A DNA stretch of 64,000 nucleotides, taken from CAVTHK01 sp964552235 (lineage in GTDB: Bacteria; Spirochaetota; Spirochaetia; SZUA-6; CAVTHK01). Within the stretch, counting starts at the first letter, position 1; each line of letters starts with the position of its first letter. The notes beneath the pieces are model-generated. The model did not search any database. It saw nothing but the letters and a program-made list of their open reading frames with translations, and was not told the DNA's origin. Below are positions 8,374 to 16,137 of this stretch, piece by piece. The stretch is taken from positions 27,950 to 91,949 of the forward strand of contig CAZKGO010000008.1 of NCBI GenBank assembly GCA_964552235.1, given 5' to 3'. A program made the position numbers and the translations under genes.

Positions 8374-9119
8374 CGCGGGGCCTCCGCCCTGCCCCGCCCG
8401 GCGCGGCCCGCGCCGGCGAGCAGCGACTTGCGGTACTTCTCCTCCAGGTCCTTGAGGGCGACGTCGCCCTGTTTGAGGCGGCTTTCCTGGCTCTTGAGGT
8501 CCTCGATCTCGCCTTCGAGGCTGCCGAGGGCGGCCAGGATTTCCTGCTGCTCCTTGCGGATGAACTCCAGCAGGCCCCGCATCTGCTTCTCCGACGAAGG
8601 ATCGGCCGCCTGGATCTTCTGCAGAATCTCCGTGACGGGCTTGCGCACGTGGCGCGTGAAGAACAGCAGCGAGCTGTTCAGCGATTCGATGACCGCGATC
8701 CGCTTTTCGCGCCTGGTGATCTGTCTGCGCAGCTCGCGGCTTCGCAGCACCGCCCTGATCCTGGCGAGCACTTCGGAAAAGTTGAAGGGCTTGGTGATGT
8801 AGTCGTCGACCCCGAGATCGAAGCCTTCGATCTTGTCCTCGACGCTGTCCATGGCTGAGAACATGATCACGGGGATGTCCCTGCAGTCCTCGTACTTCTC
8901 GTCGCTCTTGAGCCGTTTCGTCACCTCCCAGCCTGTGAGGCCCGGCATGATGTTGTCGAGCAGCACAAGATCAGGCCGGAACGACTGCACGAGCTCCAGC
9001 GCCTCCTCGCCGTCCTCGGCCTTGGCGACCTCGAATCCGAGCTTGCTCAGCATCACGTCGAAGAACTCGAGGTTGATCGGTTCGTCGTCGACGATCAGGA
9101 TCTTGTCCTTGGGTTTCAT
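8370..9119 (-). CDS. Response regulator with C-terminal coiled coil
   Basis: A 249-residue cytoplasmic signalling protein. Residues 1-125 or so are a receiver domain: acidic pair in ILIVDDEP, phospho-acceptor Asp in LVLLDNIMPGLTG, Ser/Thr switch in VIMFSA and Lys in YITKPF. The rest is a long alpha-helical, charged stretch predicted as a coiled coil, with no DNA-binding or enzymatic output domain, ending in a basic Arg/Gly/Ala tail. ATG 9119 (MKPKDKIL) is preferred to an upstream TTG at 9131 because it sits at the normal distance from the receiver strand. No histidine kinase is nearby. It is coupled to the small TPR-like gene and lies upstream of a bactofilin, so an output through protein contacts at the envelope is possible (inference). 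Confidence 0.88.
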   Translation of the reverse strand: MKPKDKILIVDDEPINLEFFDVMLSKLGFEVAKAEDGEEALELVQSFRPDLVLLDNIMPGLTGWEVTKRLKSDEKYEDCRDIPVIMFSAMDSVEDKIEGFDLGVDDYITKPFNFSEVLARIRAVLRSRELRRQITRREKRIAVIESLNSSLLFFTRHVRKPVTEILQKIQAADPSSEKQMRGLLEFIRKEQQEILAALGSLEGEIEDLKSQESRLKQGDVALKDLEEKYRKSLLAGAGRAGRGRAEAPR

Positions 9120-9171
9120 GTCACGTCCCAACGGGCGGGATGGTTCATTGTCACAGACTCCAACAGAGTTG

Positions 9172-10809
9172 TCAACTGCCGCCGCCCCGCTTGCCCGTCG
9201 CCCGCTCGACCAGGGGCGCCGCCAGGCACCACAGGGTGACGGCCAGGGTACCCGCCAGCGCAGCCTGCGCCAGCCAATCGCCCCAGCGGGTGTACGGCGT
9301 GGTGATGCCCCGCACGACGGGCACCTCGCCCACGAGGGTATCCTCGACGAACGGGTCGAGCATCTTGAGGATGCGGCCGTTGGGGTCCACGATCACCGTC
9401 ATGCCCCCGTTGGTGCTGCGCACCAGCGAGCGCCGGTTCTCGACGGTGCGCAGGACGCCCATGGCCATGTGCTGCATCGCGCAGGCAACCGACCCGGCCC
9501 AGGAATCGTTGGTCATGTTGACGAGCACGTCGGCGCCCCTGCTGACGAACAGCCGTCCGATCGAGCCGAAGGTATCCTCGTAGCAGATCGGCGTCGAGAA
9601 GCGCACTCCCCGGTCCTCGTACACCACCGGCACGGTGCCCGCCTCGTAGTGGTGGATGTCGAACCGCTGCAGCAGCTCGTGCATCCAGGTGAGCGGGCCG
9701 CGAAACGGGAAATGCTCGCTGAAGGGCACCAGGCGGAGCTTGCGGTAGATGTCCACGATCTCGCCCGCGCGGTACAGCAGGGTCGCGTTGTAGTCCAGCC
9801 GCACCTCCTCACCGCCGGGCAGAACCCGCCGCTGCCCGTCGTTGTTGCCGATCACGTAGGCGAGGGTCTGGGTGTCCAGGAACTCGCGCAGCTGCTTGAC
9901 GAGCTTGTAGCGCGCGTCGTCGGTCCGGTAGCGCGTGTGCCAGTCGATGCTGGGCACGAACGAGGTCTCCGACCAGATGACGATCTCCGGCTCCTGCCTG
10001 ACGGCAGCCGTGCTCTGGCGCACCAGGGCCCGCAGCGACGCCCGGTAGGCCTCGTCGCCTCCGCGCCACGGGTCGACGTTCTGCTGAACCAGCGCCACCC
10101 TCCACTGGCGCAGGGGCGCGGTGTCGACCTGGCCGGCGACGCCGTACACCAGGCCGGCGGCGAAGACCGCGCCGTAGACCGCGATCGCCGGCAGACGAGA
10201 CCGTAGAAACCGGGCCGCCCCCGCAAGCCCGTCGCGCACCGCGTTGCCCAGCAGAGCCGACGGAAAGACGACGATCGCCGAGATCAGCCAGACGCCGGCG
10301 AGGCTGGCAACCTGGATCAGCGGGATGAACAGGTACTGCGAGTAGCCGAGGATCCCGTAGGGATAGCCGAGGTAGCCCAGGGTCTTGACGTACTCGTAGC
10401 CGATCCACGCCGCCGCCTGCAACAGCCAGCCGTGGCGCGGGAACCTGCCGTCGATGAGCTTGAGGATGGGAAACAGCAGGAGGAAATGCGCGGCGTAGAT
10501 GGTCGGCACGACGACCAGCCCGAGCGGATGCCACGTGGCCAGCCAGAAGTTCAGAAGCGCGTAGCTCACGAACCCGTACAGCGGTCCGTAGGCGACCACC
10601 CGCGACCAGCCGGCGCGATGAACAACCGCGAACACGGGCGCCACGCACACGTAGCCGAGGGGGAACCATCCCCACCGCGAAACGAAGCTGGGAAACGACA
10701 GGGCGAACAGCAGGGCGGAAAGGCCCAGAAGCGCCATCTCGCCGCCCACCACGCGCGCGGGCGAGGGGGCGGCCGCCCGGGGCCGGACCGCCAGCTCGGT
10801 CCGCCGCAC
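9172..10809 (-). CDS. lnt: Apolipoprotein N-acyltransferase
   Basis: A 545-residue inner-membrane enzyme that adds the third acyl chain to lipoproteins. The first 230 or so residues carry six or so transmembrane helices, followed by a nitrilase-like periplasmic domain. The catalytic triad is visible: Glu in IVIWSET near residue 281, Lys in YRKLRLVPFSEHFP near 354 and Cys in PICYED near 408. One more helix lies at the C-terminus before a basic tail. The GTG at 10809 begins on the base next to the hup stop codon, so it is read from the same message as hup. The lipoprotein at 44412 is one likely substrate. Confidence 0.96.
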   Translation of the reverse strand: MRRTELAVRPRAAAPSPARVVGGEMALLGLSALLFALSFPSFVSRWGWFPLGYVCVAPVFAVVHRAGWSRVVAYGPLYGFVSYALLNFWLATWHPLGLVVVPTIYAAHFLLLFPILKLIDGRFPRHGWLLQAAAWIGYEYVKTLGYLGYPYGILGYSQYLFIPLIQVASLAGVWLISAIVVFPSALLGNAVRDGLAGAARFLRSRLPAIAVYGAVFAAGLVYGVAGQVDTAPLRQWRVALVQQNVDPWRGGDEAYRASLRALVRQSTAAVRQEPEIVIWSETSFVPSIDWHTRYRTDDARYKLVKQLREFLDTQTLAYVIGNNDGQRRVLPGGEEVRLDYNATLLYRAGEIVDIYRKLRLVPFSEHFPFRGPLTWMHELLQRFDIHHYEAGTVPVVYEDRGVRFSTPICYEDTFGSIGRLFVSRGADVLVNMTNDSWAGSVACAMQHMAMGVLRTVENRRSLVRSTNGGMTVIVDPNGRILKMLDPFVEDTLVGEVPVVRGITTPYTRWGDWLAQAALAGTLAVTLWCLAAPLVERATGKRGGGS

Positions 10810-11112
10810 CTACGTCCTCATCGGCCAGGCGATCTGCTTGAGCTCCTGGCCCGGTCTGAAGACCGGCACGCCGTGGTTGTCGACGGGAAACACCTCCCCG
10901 GTCTTGGGGTTGCGCGCGCGCTTGCGGCCCTTGCGCAACCGAACCTCGAACGTCCCGAAGCCGCGCAGCTCCACCACGCGGTCGTCGTGCAGGCCCTTCT
11001 TGATCTCCTCGAAAACCCTGTCGATGACTCGGTGGATGCCCTTGCGGCTCAGATCAGAGTCGGCGTAGATGCTCTCGATGATATCGGCCTTGGTCAGCTT
11101 CTTTTTCGGCAT
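10810..11112 (-). CDS. hup: HU/IHF-family DNA-binding protein
   Basis: A 100-residue nucleoid protein that bends DNA. It starts MPKKKLTKADIIESIY, has the dimerisation helices, and the DNA-contact arm with GFGTFEVRLRKGRKRARNPKTGE, including the Asn-Pro intercalation pair. It is about ten residues longer than Escherichia coli HU because of a C-terminal extension. It lies 25 bases after rpsT and abuts lnt, the rpsT-hup-lnt order. Whether it behaves as HU or IHF cannot be told from the sequence alone. Confidence 0.95.
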   Translation of the reverse strand: MPKKKLTKADIIESIYADSDLSRKGIHRVIDRVFEEIKKGLHDDRVVELRGFGTFEVRLRKGRKRARNPKTGEVFPVDNHGVPVFRPGQELKQIAWPMRT

Positions 11113-11137
11113 ACCACGCCCCCGACAGCGCGCGCCG

Positions 11138-11398
11138 TTATACCCTGTTCAGAGCCTTGCTCATGCGCGACTTCTTCCGCGATGCGGTGTTGCGGTGCAG
11201 GATCCCCTTGGCGGCGGCCTTGTCGAGGATCCCGGCAAGGGCACGGTACCCGGCCTGCGCCTCTTCCTTGCGGCCGGCGGCGACGGCTTCGAGAAAATCC
11301 TTGGTCCGGCTCTTCAGCATGCTCCTGTAGGCCTTGTTGCGCACACGAGCGCGCTCGCTCTGGCCCTGCCGCTTCTGTGCGGACGACTTGGCTGCCAA
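11138..11398 (-). CDS. rpsT: Small-subunit ribosomal protein S20 (TTG start)
   Basis: The product is an 86-residue S20 that binds the 5' domain of 16S rRNA. The family text AAKSSAQKRQGQSERARVRNKAYRS opens the protein and it ends in the usual basic helix (SRKKSRMSKALNRV). An upstream in-frame GTG at 11446 would add 16 unlike residues. The TTG at 11398 is chosen because AGGAGA lies 8-13 bases upstream and homologues start with AxxKSA. E. coli rpsT also starts with TTG, where the weak codon is part of autogenous control. The promoter is 40-65 bases upstream. rpsT heads the minus-strand run rpsT-hup-lnt. Confidence 0.93.
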   Translation of the reverse strand: MAAKSSAQKRQGQSERARVRNKAYRSMLKSRTKDFLEAVAAGRKEEAQAGYRALAGILDKAAAKGILHRNTASRKKSRMSKALNRV

Positions 11399-11436
11399 TT
11401 CGTATCTCCTTGTCGACGCGGAAAAACTCGGGGACG

Positions 11437-11465
11437 AAGTTACCAAAACCCCTCTGCTCTGTCAA
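11437..11465 (-). promoter_or_regulatory. Promoter for rpsT-hup-lnt
   Basis: On the minus strand a perfect -35 TTGACA (11460-11465) is followed after 17 bases by TAACTT (11437-11442), three of six -10 matches. The start codon of rpsT is about 40 bases downstream. The -35 box and spacer are clear; the -10 is weaker. Confidence 0.65.
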
Positions 11466-11532
11466 GGCCGCCGCGCGGTAACTGGTTCTTGCGCAGAGGG
11501 TTGCAGAGCGTCGGCAAGCCGCGATCCGCGCC

Positions 11533-11561
11533 TTCACAGAGAAGGCCGCCGACGATAAACT
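11533..11561 (+). promoter_or_regulatory. Promoter for the acyltransferase-HAD pair
   Basis: TTCACA (11533-11538), a 17-base spacer and TAAACT (11556-11561) lie 24 bases before the acyltransferase ATG. It is divergent from the rpsT promoter about 70 bases away, so the two could share a control region. Confidence 0.55.
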
Positions 11562-11584
11562 CCGGGACCGGGGCCGGGAGAAGC

Positions 11585-12328
11585 ATGAGATCAGCGCTGT
11601 TCGTCGTCGTCTTCGCCGCCCTTGCGCTCCTGGGCGACCTGCAGATACGATTCCTGCGGATCTTCTGCGGTTCCCGCACCTTCCGCCTGCGCCTGCAGCG
11701 CCAGCACGTCTGGCTGGCGAGCGTGATCCTGCGCCTGGCGCGCATCATCACGGGGCTGCGCCTGACAGTCGAATCCTCCGTGGACCGGCCCCTGCCCCCC
11801 GCTGCCATCGTCGTGTGCAATCACCAGAGCCTGCTCGACATTCCGGCCGTGATCCTCGCCCTTCCCGATCACATGCTGCGGTTCGTGGCCAAGGCCGAAC
11901 TCGGCAGGCGCATCCCTCTCGTGGCCCCCGCCCTGCGCTACGCCCGCCACGCGCTCATCAGGCGCAAGGGCAGCTTCGCGCAGACCCGAGCCGCGCTCCT
12001 GAGGCTCGCCCGTCAACCTGGAGTCACCCCGGTCATCTTTCCCGAGGGCACGCGCTCGCGCGACGGGACGCTTGGGCCCTACCACTCAGCAGCCGTGCGC
12101 GTCCTCGTCGAAGCCTCCAGGCTGCCCATCCTGGCGGTGGCGCTCGAGGGGGGAAGCCGCCTGCGCACCTTTTCCCAGATCAACCGCATCGGGGACGTCA
12201 CCTACCGCGTCGGGCTGCTCAGCGTTCATCCCGGCCCTTCGGGCCGCGGCGAGACGCTGCGCCTTCTGGCAAGGGTGCGGGGCCAAGTCGCGGCCCGGCA
12301 GGCCCGCTGGCGCGGGCAGAGCCGCTGA
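11585..12328 (+). CDS. 1-acyl-sn-glycerol-3-phosphate acyltransferase (PlsC family)
   Basis: A 247-residue membrane-bound acyltransferase that would acylate lysophosphatidic acid in phospholipid synthesis. Residues 1-20 form a hydrophobic anchor. The HX4D catalytic motif is NHQSLLD (His80, Asp85) and the glycerol-phosphate-binding block is FPEGTRSRDG (from 152). The ATG at 11585 is preceded by GGGAGA and gives the N-terminal anchor typical of the family; the frame is open upstream but without homology. The HAD gene follows after 5 bases. Other PlsC-fold acyltransferases with different acceptors cannot be excluded. Confidence 0.88.
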   Translation: MRSALFVVVFAALALLGDLQIRFLRIFCGSRTFRLRLQRQHVWLASVILRLARIITGLRLTVESSVDRPLPPAAIVVCNHQSLLDIPAVILALPDHMLRFVAKAELGRRIPLVAPALRYARHALIRRKGSFAQTRAALLRLARQPGVTPVIFPEGTRSRDGTLGPYHSAAVRVLVEASRLPILAVALEGGSRLRTFSQINRIGDVTYRVGLLSVHPGPSGRGETLRLLARVRGQVAARQARWRGQSR

Positions 12329-12333
12329 GCGCC

Positions 12334-13026
12334 ATGGCCGCCCCTCCTCCGTTCCGCGGTTTTCTCTTCGACGCCGACAACACCATCCTCGACTTCGACG
12401 CGGCCGAGGAGCAGGCGCTCCTGGCAGCCGTCGACGCCCGCGCCGACGGGTTGCTGGCCGCCTACCGCCGCATCAACGGGGCGTTGTGGAAGGAGGCCGA
12501 GGCGGGCACCATCTCGCGCGAGCGGCTGGCCGAGGAGCGGTTCCGCCGCCTTGCCCTCGAGCTGTCGCTCGCCGTCGACCCCGCGCATCTCGCGCGCCGC
12601 TATCTGCGCGAGCTCGCCGCCCGCGCACCCTTGCTGCCCGCGGCGATCGCGGTGCTGGACCGCCTCTCGCGCGCAGCCGTGCTCGGGCTGCTGACCAACG
12701 GCATCGCGTCGGTGCAGCGCCCCCGCATCGCGAAGGCCGGCATCGAGGTGTTCTTCCAGGCGATCATCGTCTGCGAGGAAGTCGGCATCAACAAGCCGGA
12801 TCCCGCGGTGTTTCACCTCGCCGCCAGGCGTCTGCACCTGGCGCCGCACGAGATGTTGTGCGTCGGCGACAGCCCCTCGTCGGACATCAGGGGCGGATGG
12901 GCGGCCGGGATGGCGACCTGCTGGGTGAACCTGCGAGGCCGCCCCTACCCTCCGGAGGAACCGGCCCCCGACTACGTCGTTGCGCGCCTGGAGGAGCTGC
13001 TCGACCTCGCCCCTCAGCCCTCCTGA
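12334..13026 (+). CDS. HAD-IA hydrolase, YjjG-like nucleotidase
   Basis: A 230-residue haloacid-dehalogenase phosphatase. Motif I is FLFDADNTILDFD (nucleophile Asp13, acid/base Asp15), which is the form seen in YjjG-type pyrimidine 5'-nucleotidases. Motif II is LLTNG, motif III Lys lies in GINKPDP and motif IV is VGDSPSSDIRGG. A helical cap of about 80 residues sits between motifs I and II. House-cleaning of damaged or non-canonical nucleotides is the likely role, but substrate calls in this family are weak. It starts 5 bases after the acyltransferase and its end overlaps the convergent ricT gene by 13 bases. Confidence 0.85.
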   Translation: MAAPPPFRGFLFDADNTILDFDAAEEQALLAAVDARADGLLAAYRRINGALWKEAEAGTISRERLAEERFRRLALELSLAVDPAHLARRYLRELAARAPLLPAAIAVLDRLSRAAVLGLLTNGIASVQRPRIAKAGIEVFFQAIIVCEEVGINKPDPAVFHLAARRLHLAPHEMLCVGDSPSSDIRGGWAAGMATCWVNLRGRPYPPEEPAPDYVVARLEELLDLAPQPS

Positions 13027-13883
13027 GCCGCCACGGTCCAGCGCTTCTCGCCGGGGACGTAGCGCAGGGCATCGAGGGAGAGCACGACCACGCGCCCCGA
13101 TTCACCGGTCATCCGCAGCCTGCGGGACAGGATGTTCACCTCGGCGACTCGACAGTTCTCGCCCTCGTATGCGATCCGCGCGCCCACGGAGGGAGCGCGG
13201 TTGCGCTCGTCGTTGTAGTAGGGGTACTCGTAGGAAAGGCAGCACAGCAGCCGCCCGCAGGGGCCCGAGATCTTGGTCGAGTTCAGGGACAGATCCTGCT
13301 TCTTGGCCATCTTGATCGACACCGGGTTCATGCGGTCGGTCAGCTTGTGACAGCAGAAGGTGCGCCCGCACACCCCCAGACCGCCGACCAGCCGCGCCTC
13401 GTCGCGGACGCCGATCTGGCGCAGCTCCACGCGCGTGTGCAGAGCCTGCACCAGGTCCTTGACCAGCTCCCTGAAGTCGACCCGCGCCTCGGCCGTGAAG
13501 AAGAACACCAGCTTCGGCTCCAGCAGCAGCTGATGTGCGGCCACCAGCTTCATCTCCAGGCCGCGCTGCACGATCTTCTCCTGGCACAGCGCGAAGGCGC
13601 GCTGCTCCTTCTGCCGGTTGCGCTCCTGCCTGTCCAGGTCGTCCGGCCCGGCCTTGCGGTCGATCCGCACGACCTCCTGCGCCGCCACCGCGGCGAGGCC
13701 GCCCACGGTGCCCAGCACGGCTCCCAGCGCCTTGCCGTAGCGCGTGGGCACGATCACGTGATCGCCGCGCTCGACCGGCTGATCGGCGACGCAGTACTCG
13801 ATGGCGTTCGAGTGCAGCACCTTGACTCTGTAGACCGTCGAGCCGGCCCGGCCGGTTCGAGGGCTCGCTTCGCGTTCTTTCAT
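13014..13883 (-). CDS. ricT: PSP1 domain protein, RicT/YaaT type
   Basis: A 289-residue member of the PSP1 family. In Bacillus subtilis RicT (YaaT) joins RicA and RicF in an iron-sulfur complex that guides RNase Y and affects mRNA maturation. The PSP1 core is visible: EYCVADQPVERGDHVIVPTRYG near the start, then VFFFTAEARVDFRELVKDL, and two cysteine-rich blocks GLGVCGRTFCCHKL and SGPCGRLLCCLSYE that hold the iron-sulfur ligands. A downstream tail of about 60 residues with two small beta repeats follows. yaaR is immediately downstream in the transcript order of this window's minus strand (it lies upstream at 13888-14367), as yaaR and yaaT are neighbours in Bacillus. Confidence 0.92.
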   Translation of the reverse strand: MKEREASPRTGRAGSTVYRVKVLHSNAIEYCVADQPVERGDHVIVPTRYGKALGAVLGTVGGLAAVAAQEVVRIDRKAGPDDLDRQERNRQKEQRAFALCQEKIVQRGLEMKLVAAHQLLLEPKLVFFFTAEARVDFRELVKDLVQALHTRVELRQIGVRDEARLVGGLGVCGRTFCCHKLTDRMNPVSIKMAKKQDLSLNSTKISGPCGRLLCCLSYEYPYYNDERNRAPSVGARIAYEGENCRVAEVNILSRRLRMTGESGRVVVLSLDALRYVPGEKRWTVAAQEG

Positions 13884-13887
13884 GGTC

Positions 13888-14367
13888 CTACGTCATCAGA
13901 TCCACGATGAGACCCTTGATCTCATCGATGCGTCTCAGGATCTCCATCTGGTCGGCCTGACCCGCCAGCACGGCAGCGGCCAGCCCCTCAAGCCTGCGGT
14001 CGATCACTTCGATCAGGGTGAACTTCTTACGCTTGAGGATGTTCGATCCCGAGACGTGCTCGCTCACGTCCAGCGCCCGCTTCATCACGAAGGCGAGGAA
14101 TCGCCTGACCGCGTCCCGGAACCCCCTGATGTTCTCCAGCGACTGCGACTCGCGCAGCCGTTCGCCGCTCTCGTTGACCTCGTCGAGCAGCTCTTCGAGC
14201 CCCTCGTCGACCTCCCGGCCGCTGAACAGTTGCGAAAACTCCCCTCCGCGCGCCTCTTCGACGGACCGCAGCAGGGAGCCTCTCACGCGCCTCTTCCTGT
14301 CGATCTTCTTGCGGCGCTCAGGCTCCCGATGGGGAAGCGCCGAGCCCAGGGAGTCTACTCGGTCCAT
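13888..14367 (-). CDS. YaaR (DUF327) family protein
   Basis: A 159-residue all-helical cytoplasmic protein of the DUF327 family. The conserved block is REVDEGLEELLDEVNESGERLRESQS, followed by a middle with FRDAVRRFLAFVMKRAL and ending KGLIVDLM. The ATG at 14367 (MDRVDSLG) is chosen; the frame remains open for 54 further codons of Arg/Ala-rich text that overlaps the bactofilin and looks like a shadow. It ends 4 bases before ricT, and the yaaR-ricT pairing matches the yaaR-holB-yaaT region of Bacillus. Its molecular role is not established. Confidence 0.85.
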   Translation of the reverse strand: MDRVDSLGSALPHREPERRKKIDRKRRVRGSLLRSVEEARGGEFSQLFSGREVDEGLEELLDEVNESGERLRESQSLENIRGFRDAVRRFLAFVMKRALDVSEHVSGSNILKRKKFTLIEVIDRRLEGLAAAVLAGQADQMEILRRIDEIKGLIVDLMT

Positions 14368-14414
14368 TCGCCAGCCCGCAGGAGCCCCCGCGGCCGTCCG
14401 CCCGGACCTCCGGG

Positions 14415-14855
14415 CTACCGGCCGGCGACGCTCTCGACCTCGCGCCTGAGCCCCGCCGCCGCACGCCGGGTCCCGCCGGGCCGGGCGTCGGCGGCCTCGG
14501 GATGCTGCGCGGCGCCCCGGACCAGGCAATCGCCGTTGAGCAGGACGCCCTCTTCGACGACGAGCCGAGGGGCGTGAATGCTGCCCAGCAGCATTCCCGT
14601 CGAAAGTATGATCACCCGTCCGGTGCAGTAGACGTTGCCCAGCACCACCCCGCCGACGACCACCGTTTCGGCGTAGATGTTGCAGCGCGCGCGGCCGTTG
14701 AGACCCACCAGGATCTTGCCCGGAGTGCGGATGGTCCCCCAGAAGTCCCCGTCGATGCGCAGCAGGCCGTTGACCTCCAGTTCCCCCCGGAAGCGCGTTC
14801 CTTCGCCGATGATGGAGTTCAGCAGTGTCGAGTCGGCTGCGTGGCTGTCGCTCAT
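14415..14855 (-). CDS. Bactofilin, second copy
   Basis: A 146-residue bactofilin with the beta-helix core at residues 15-115 (GEGTRFRGELEVNGLLRIDGDFWGTI; NVYCTGRVIILSTGMLLGSI) and a longer, basic C-terminal tail of about 35 residues. It starts 4 bases after the M23 peptidase stop, so the two are one transcription unit. Bactofilin next to an M23 peptidase recurs in bacteria, for example CcmA and Csd1 in Helicobacter pylori, where the filament places the peptidase to shape the cell. The same job, perhaps in helical shape, is likely here but inferred. Confidence 0.93.
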   Translation of the reverse strand: MSDSHAADSTLLNSIIGEGTRFRGELEVNGLLRIDGDFWGTIRTPGKILVGLNGRARCNIYAETVVVGGVVLGNVYCTGRVIILSTGMLLGSIHAPRLVVEEGVLLNGDCLVRGAAQHPEAADARPGGTRRAAAGLRREVESVAGR

Positions 14856-14858
14856 GAC

Positions 14859-15899
14859 CTACCTGCTGAAGGACTTTTCCACCAGCGGGCTCTTGATGTC
14901 AAGGAAGTGCATCGGGTCCACGACCTGCGTTCCGATCCAGACCTCGTAGTGCAGGTGAGGCCCCGTCGACAGACCCGTGTTGCCCACGTAGCCGACGATC
15001 TGCCCGCGGGAGACCGGCTGGCCGGAGCGCACCGCCGAGCGGCTGAGGTGCCCGTAGACGGTGGTGAACCCGTAGCTGTGGCGGACGACCACCTTGTTGC
15101 CGAGGCCGTTCGGCTCGAATGTCACCGTGTGGACCTTGCCGTTCGCCGTGGCCAGCACGGGCGTGCCCGGCGTCCAGGCGATGTCGACCCCGTTGTGCAG
15201 GCGGAAGGTGTGGGTGAACGGGTGCTCTTCGGGGCCGAAGACCGCCGTAATGCCGCCCTTGCCCCCGCTGACGGGCCACAGCGTCGGGATGTCGACCAGC
15301 AGGTCCTTCTGCGCCTTGAGCAGCTCCGACATCTGCGACAGCGGCTCGTCGATGCTGGCCAGGTAGGCCCGCAGACGGCGCAGCTCGCTGATCTCCCGCG
15401 AGGTGCCTTCTTCGAAAGACTCCGAGCCGAGGAACGACGAAAGGTCGCCGCCGCGCCCGCCCTTGGTGTACTGCTGGGCCTCGTCGGGACCCAGGTACTG
15501 CAGCAGACCTCCCATCTGGTGACGGAACTGCTTCCACACCCGCTCGAGGTTGATGATCTCCTCACGGAGGGTGTCGAGATTCGTCTCGGCCGCGCCGAGG
15601 CTGGCGGACACGCGGGAGATCTGCTGGCTGGCGCTGGTGAAGTGCGTCGAGAGGCCGAAGAAGGCCACGATCAGCACCGCGAGGAGCGCGAACAGGAACA
15701 CCAGCGAGAAGACCGAGATGTGGAAGTTGAAGATCTTCTTCTCGGAGTGCGGGATGAACATGACGGTGAAGCGCTGCCGCCCCTTGCGGAACAGCAGCCG
15801 GAAGAACGACAGGACCGACCCGAACAACGCCCGCAAACGGCCGGCGAGGTCGTTGACGACGTCTTTTTCGAACTTCTTGTAGTCGTGGGCAGGTGACAA
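14859..15899 (-). CDS. M23 (LytM) family metallopeptidase, membrane anchored
   Basis: A 346-residue murein endopeptidase. A cytoplasmic segment of about 60 residues is followed by one transmembrane helix (near 62-85), a periplasmic coiled coil, and the M23 domain. Zinc ligands are His235 and Asp239 in HNGVDIAW and His317 in HLHYEVW, with His315 as catalytic partner. All are present, so it should be active. The TTG at 15899 is chosen because CGGGAG lies about 7 bases upstream and the text DYKKFEKDVVNDL then starts the protein; the frame runs on to 15980, but that stretch would overlap the promoter. It is followed by the second bactofilin and is transcribed from the promoter at 15971-15999. Confidence 0.92.
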   Translation of the reverse strand: MSPAHDYKKFEKDVVNDLAGRLRALFGSVLSFFRLLFRKGRQRFTVMFIPHSEKKIFNFHISVFSLVFLFALLAVLIVAFFGLSTHFTSASQQISRVSASLGAAETNLDTLREEIINLERVWKQFRHQMGGLLQYLGPDEAQQYTKGGRGGDLSSFLGSESFEEGTSREISELRRLRAYLASIDEPLSQMSELLKAQKDLLVDIPTLWPVSGGKGGITAVFGPEEHPFTHTFRLHNGVDIAWTPGTPVLATANGKVHTVTFEPNGLGNKVVVRHSYGFTTVYGHLSRSAVRSGQPVSRGQIVGYVGNTGLSTGPHLHYEVWIGTQVVDPMHFLDIKSPLVEKSFSR

Positions 15900-15970
15900 C
15901 GAGGTCTCCCGAGACAAATCGACGCGTCCGCGCACCTCAGGGCGCGAAAAACGCCCGGAATGCGAGCCCA

Positions 15971-15999
15971 ATAGTAGCAAACGGCCTCGGCCTTGTCAA
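15971..15999 (-). promoter_or_regulatory. Promoter for M23 peptidase-bactofilin
   Basis: On the minus strand a perfect -35 TTGACA (15994-15999) is followed after 17 bases by TACTAT (15971-15976), four of six -10 matches. This supports the downstream TTG start at 15899, because the longer reading frame starts at 15980 inside the promoter. Confidence 0.75.
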
Positions 16000-16054
16000 A
16001 CACGCGCCGGCCGCGCGCCCCCCTGCGCTCCCCGGCGCCTCACGGCGATCAAGG

Positions 16055-16083
16055 TTGACTTGCGGATCGCCGTAAGATATCAT
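16055..16083 (+). promoter_or_regulatory. Promoter for tatD
   Basis: TTGACT (16055-16060), a 17-base spacer and TATCAT (16078-16083), five of six matches for both boxes. It is divergent from the M23 promoter, with 55 bases between the two -35 boxes. It places the real tatD start at 16138 rather than at the upstream in-frame codon at 16060. Confidence 0.8.
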
Positions 16084-16137
16084 CAGCCACGTTGCATCAA
16101 CGTACCTGCTCTTAATATCGTCAGACACTGGGGAGAT

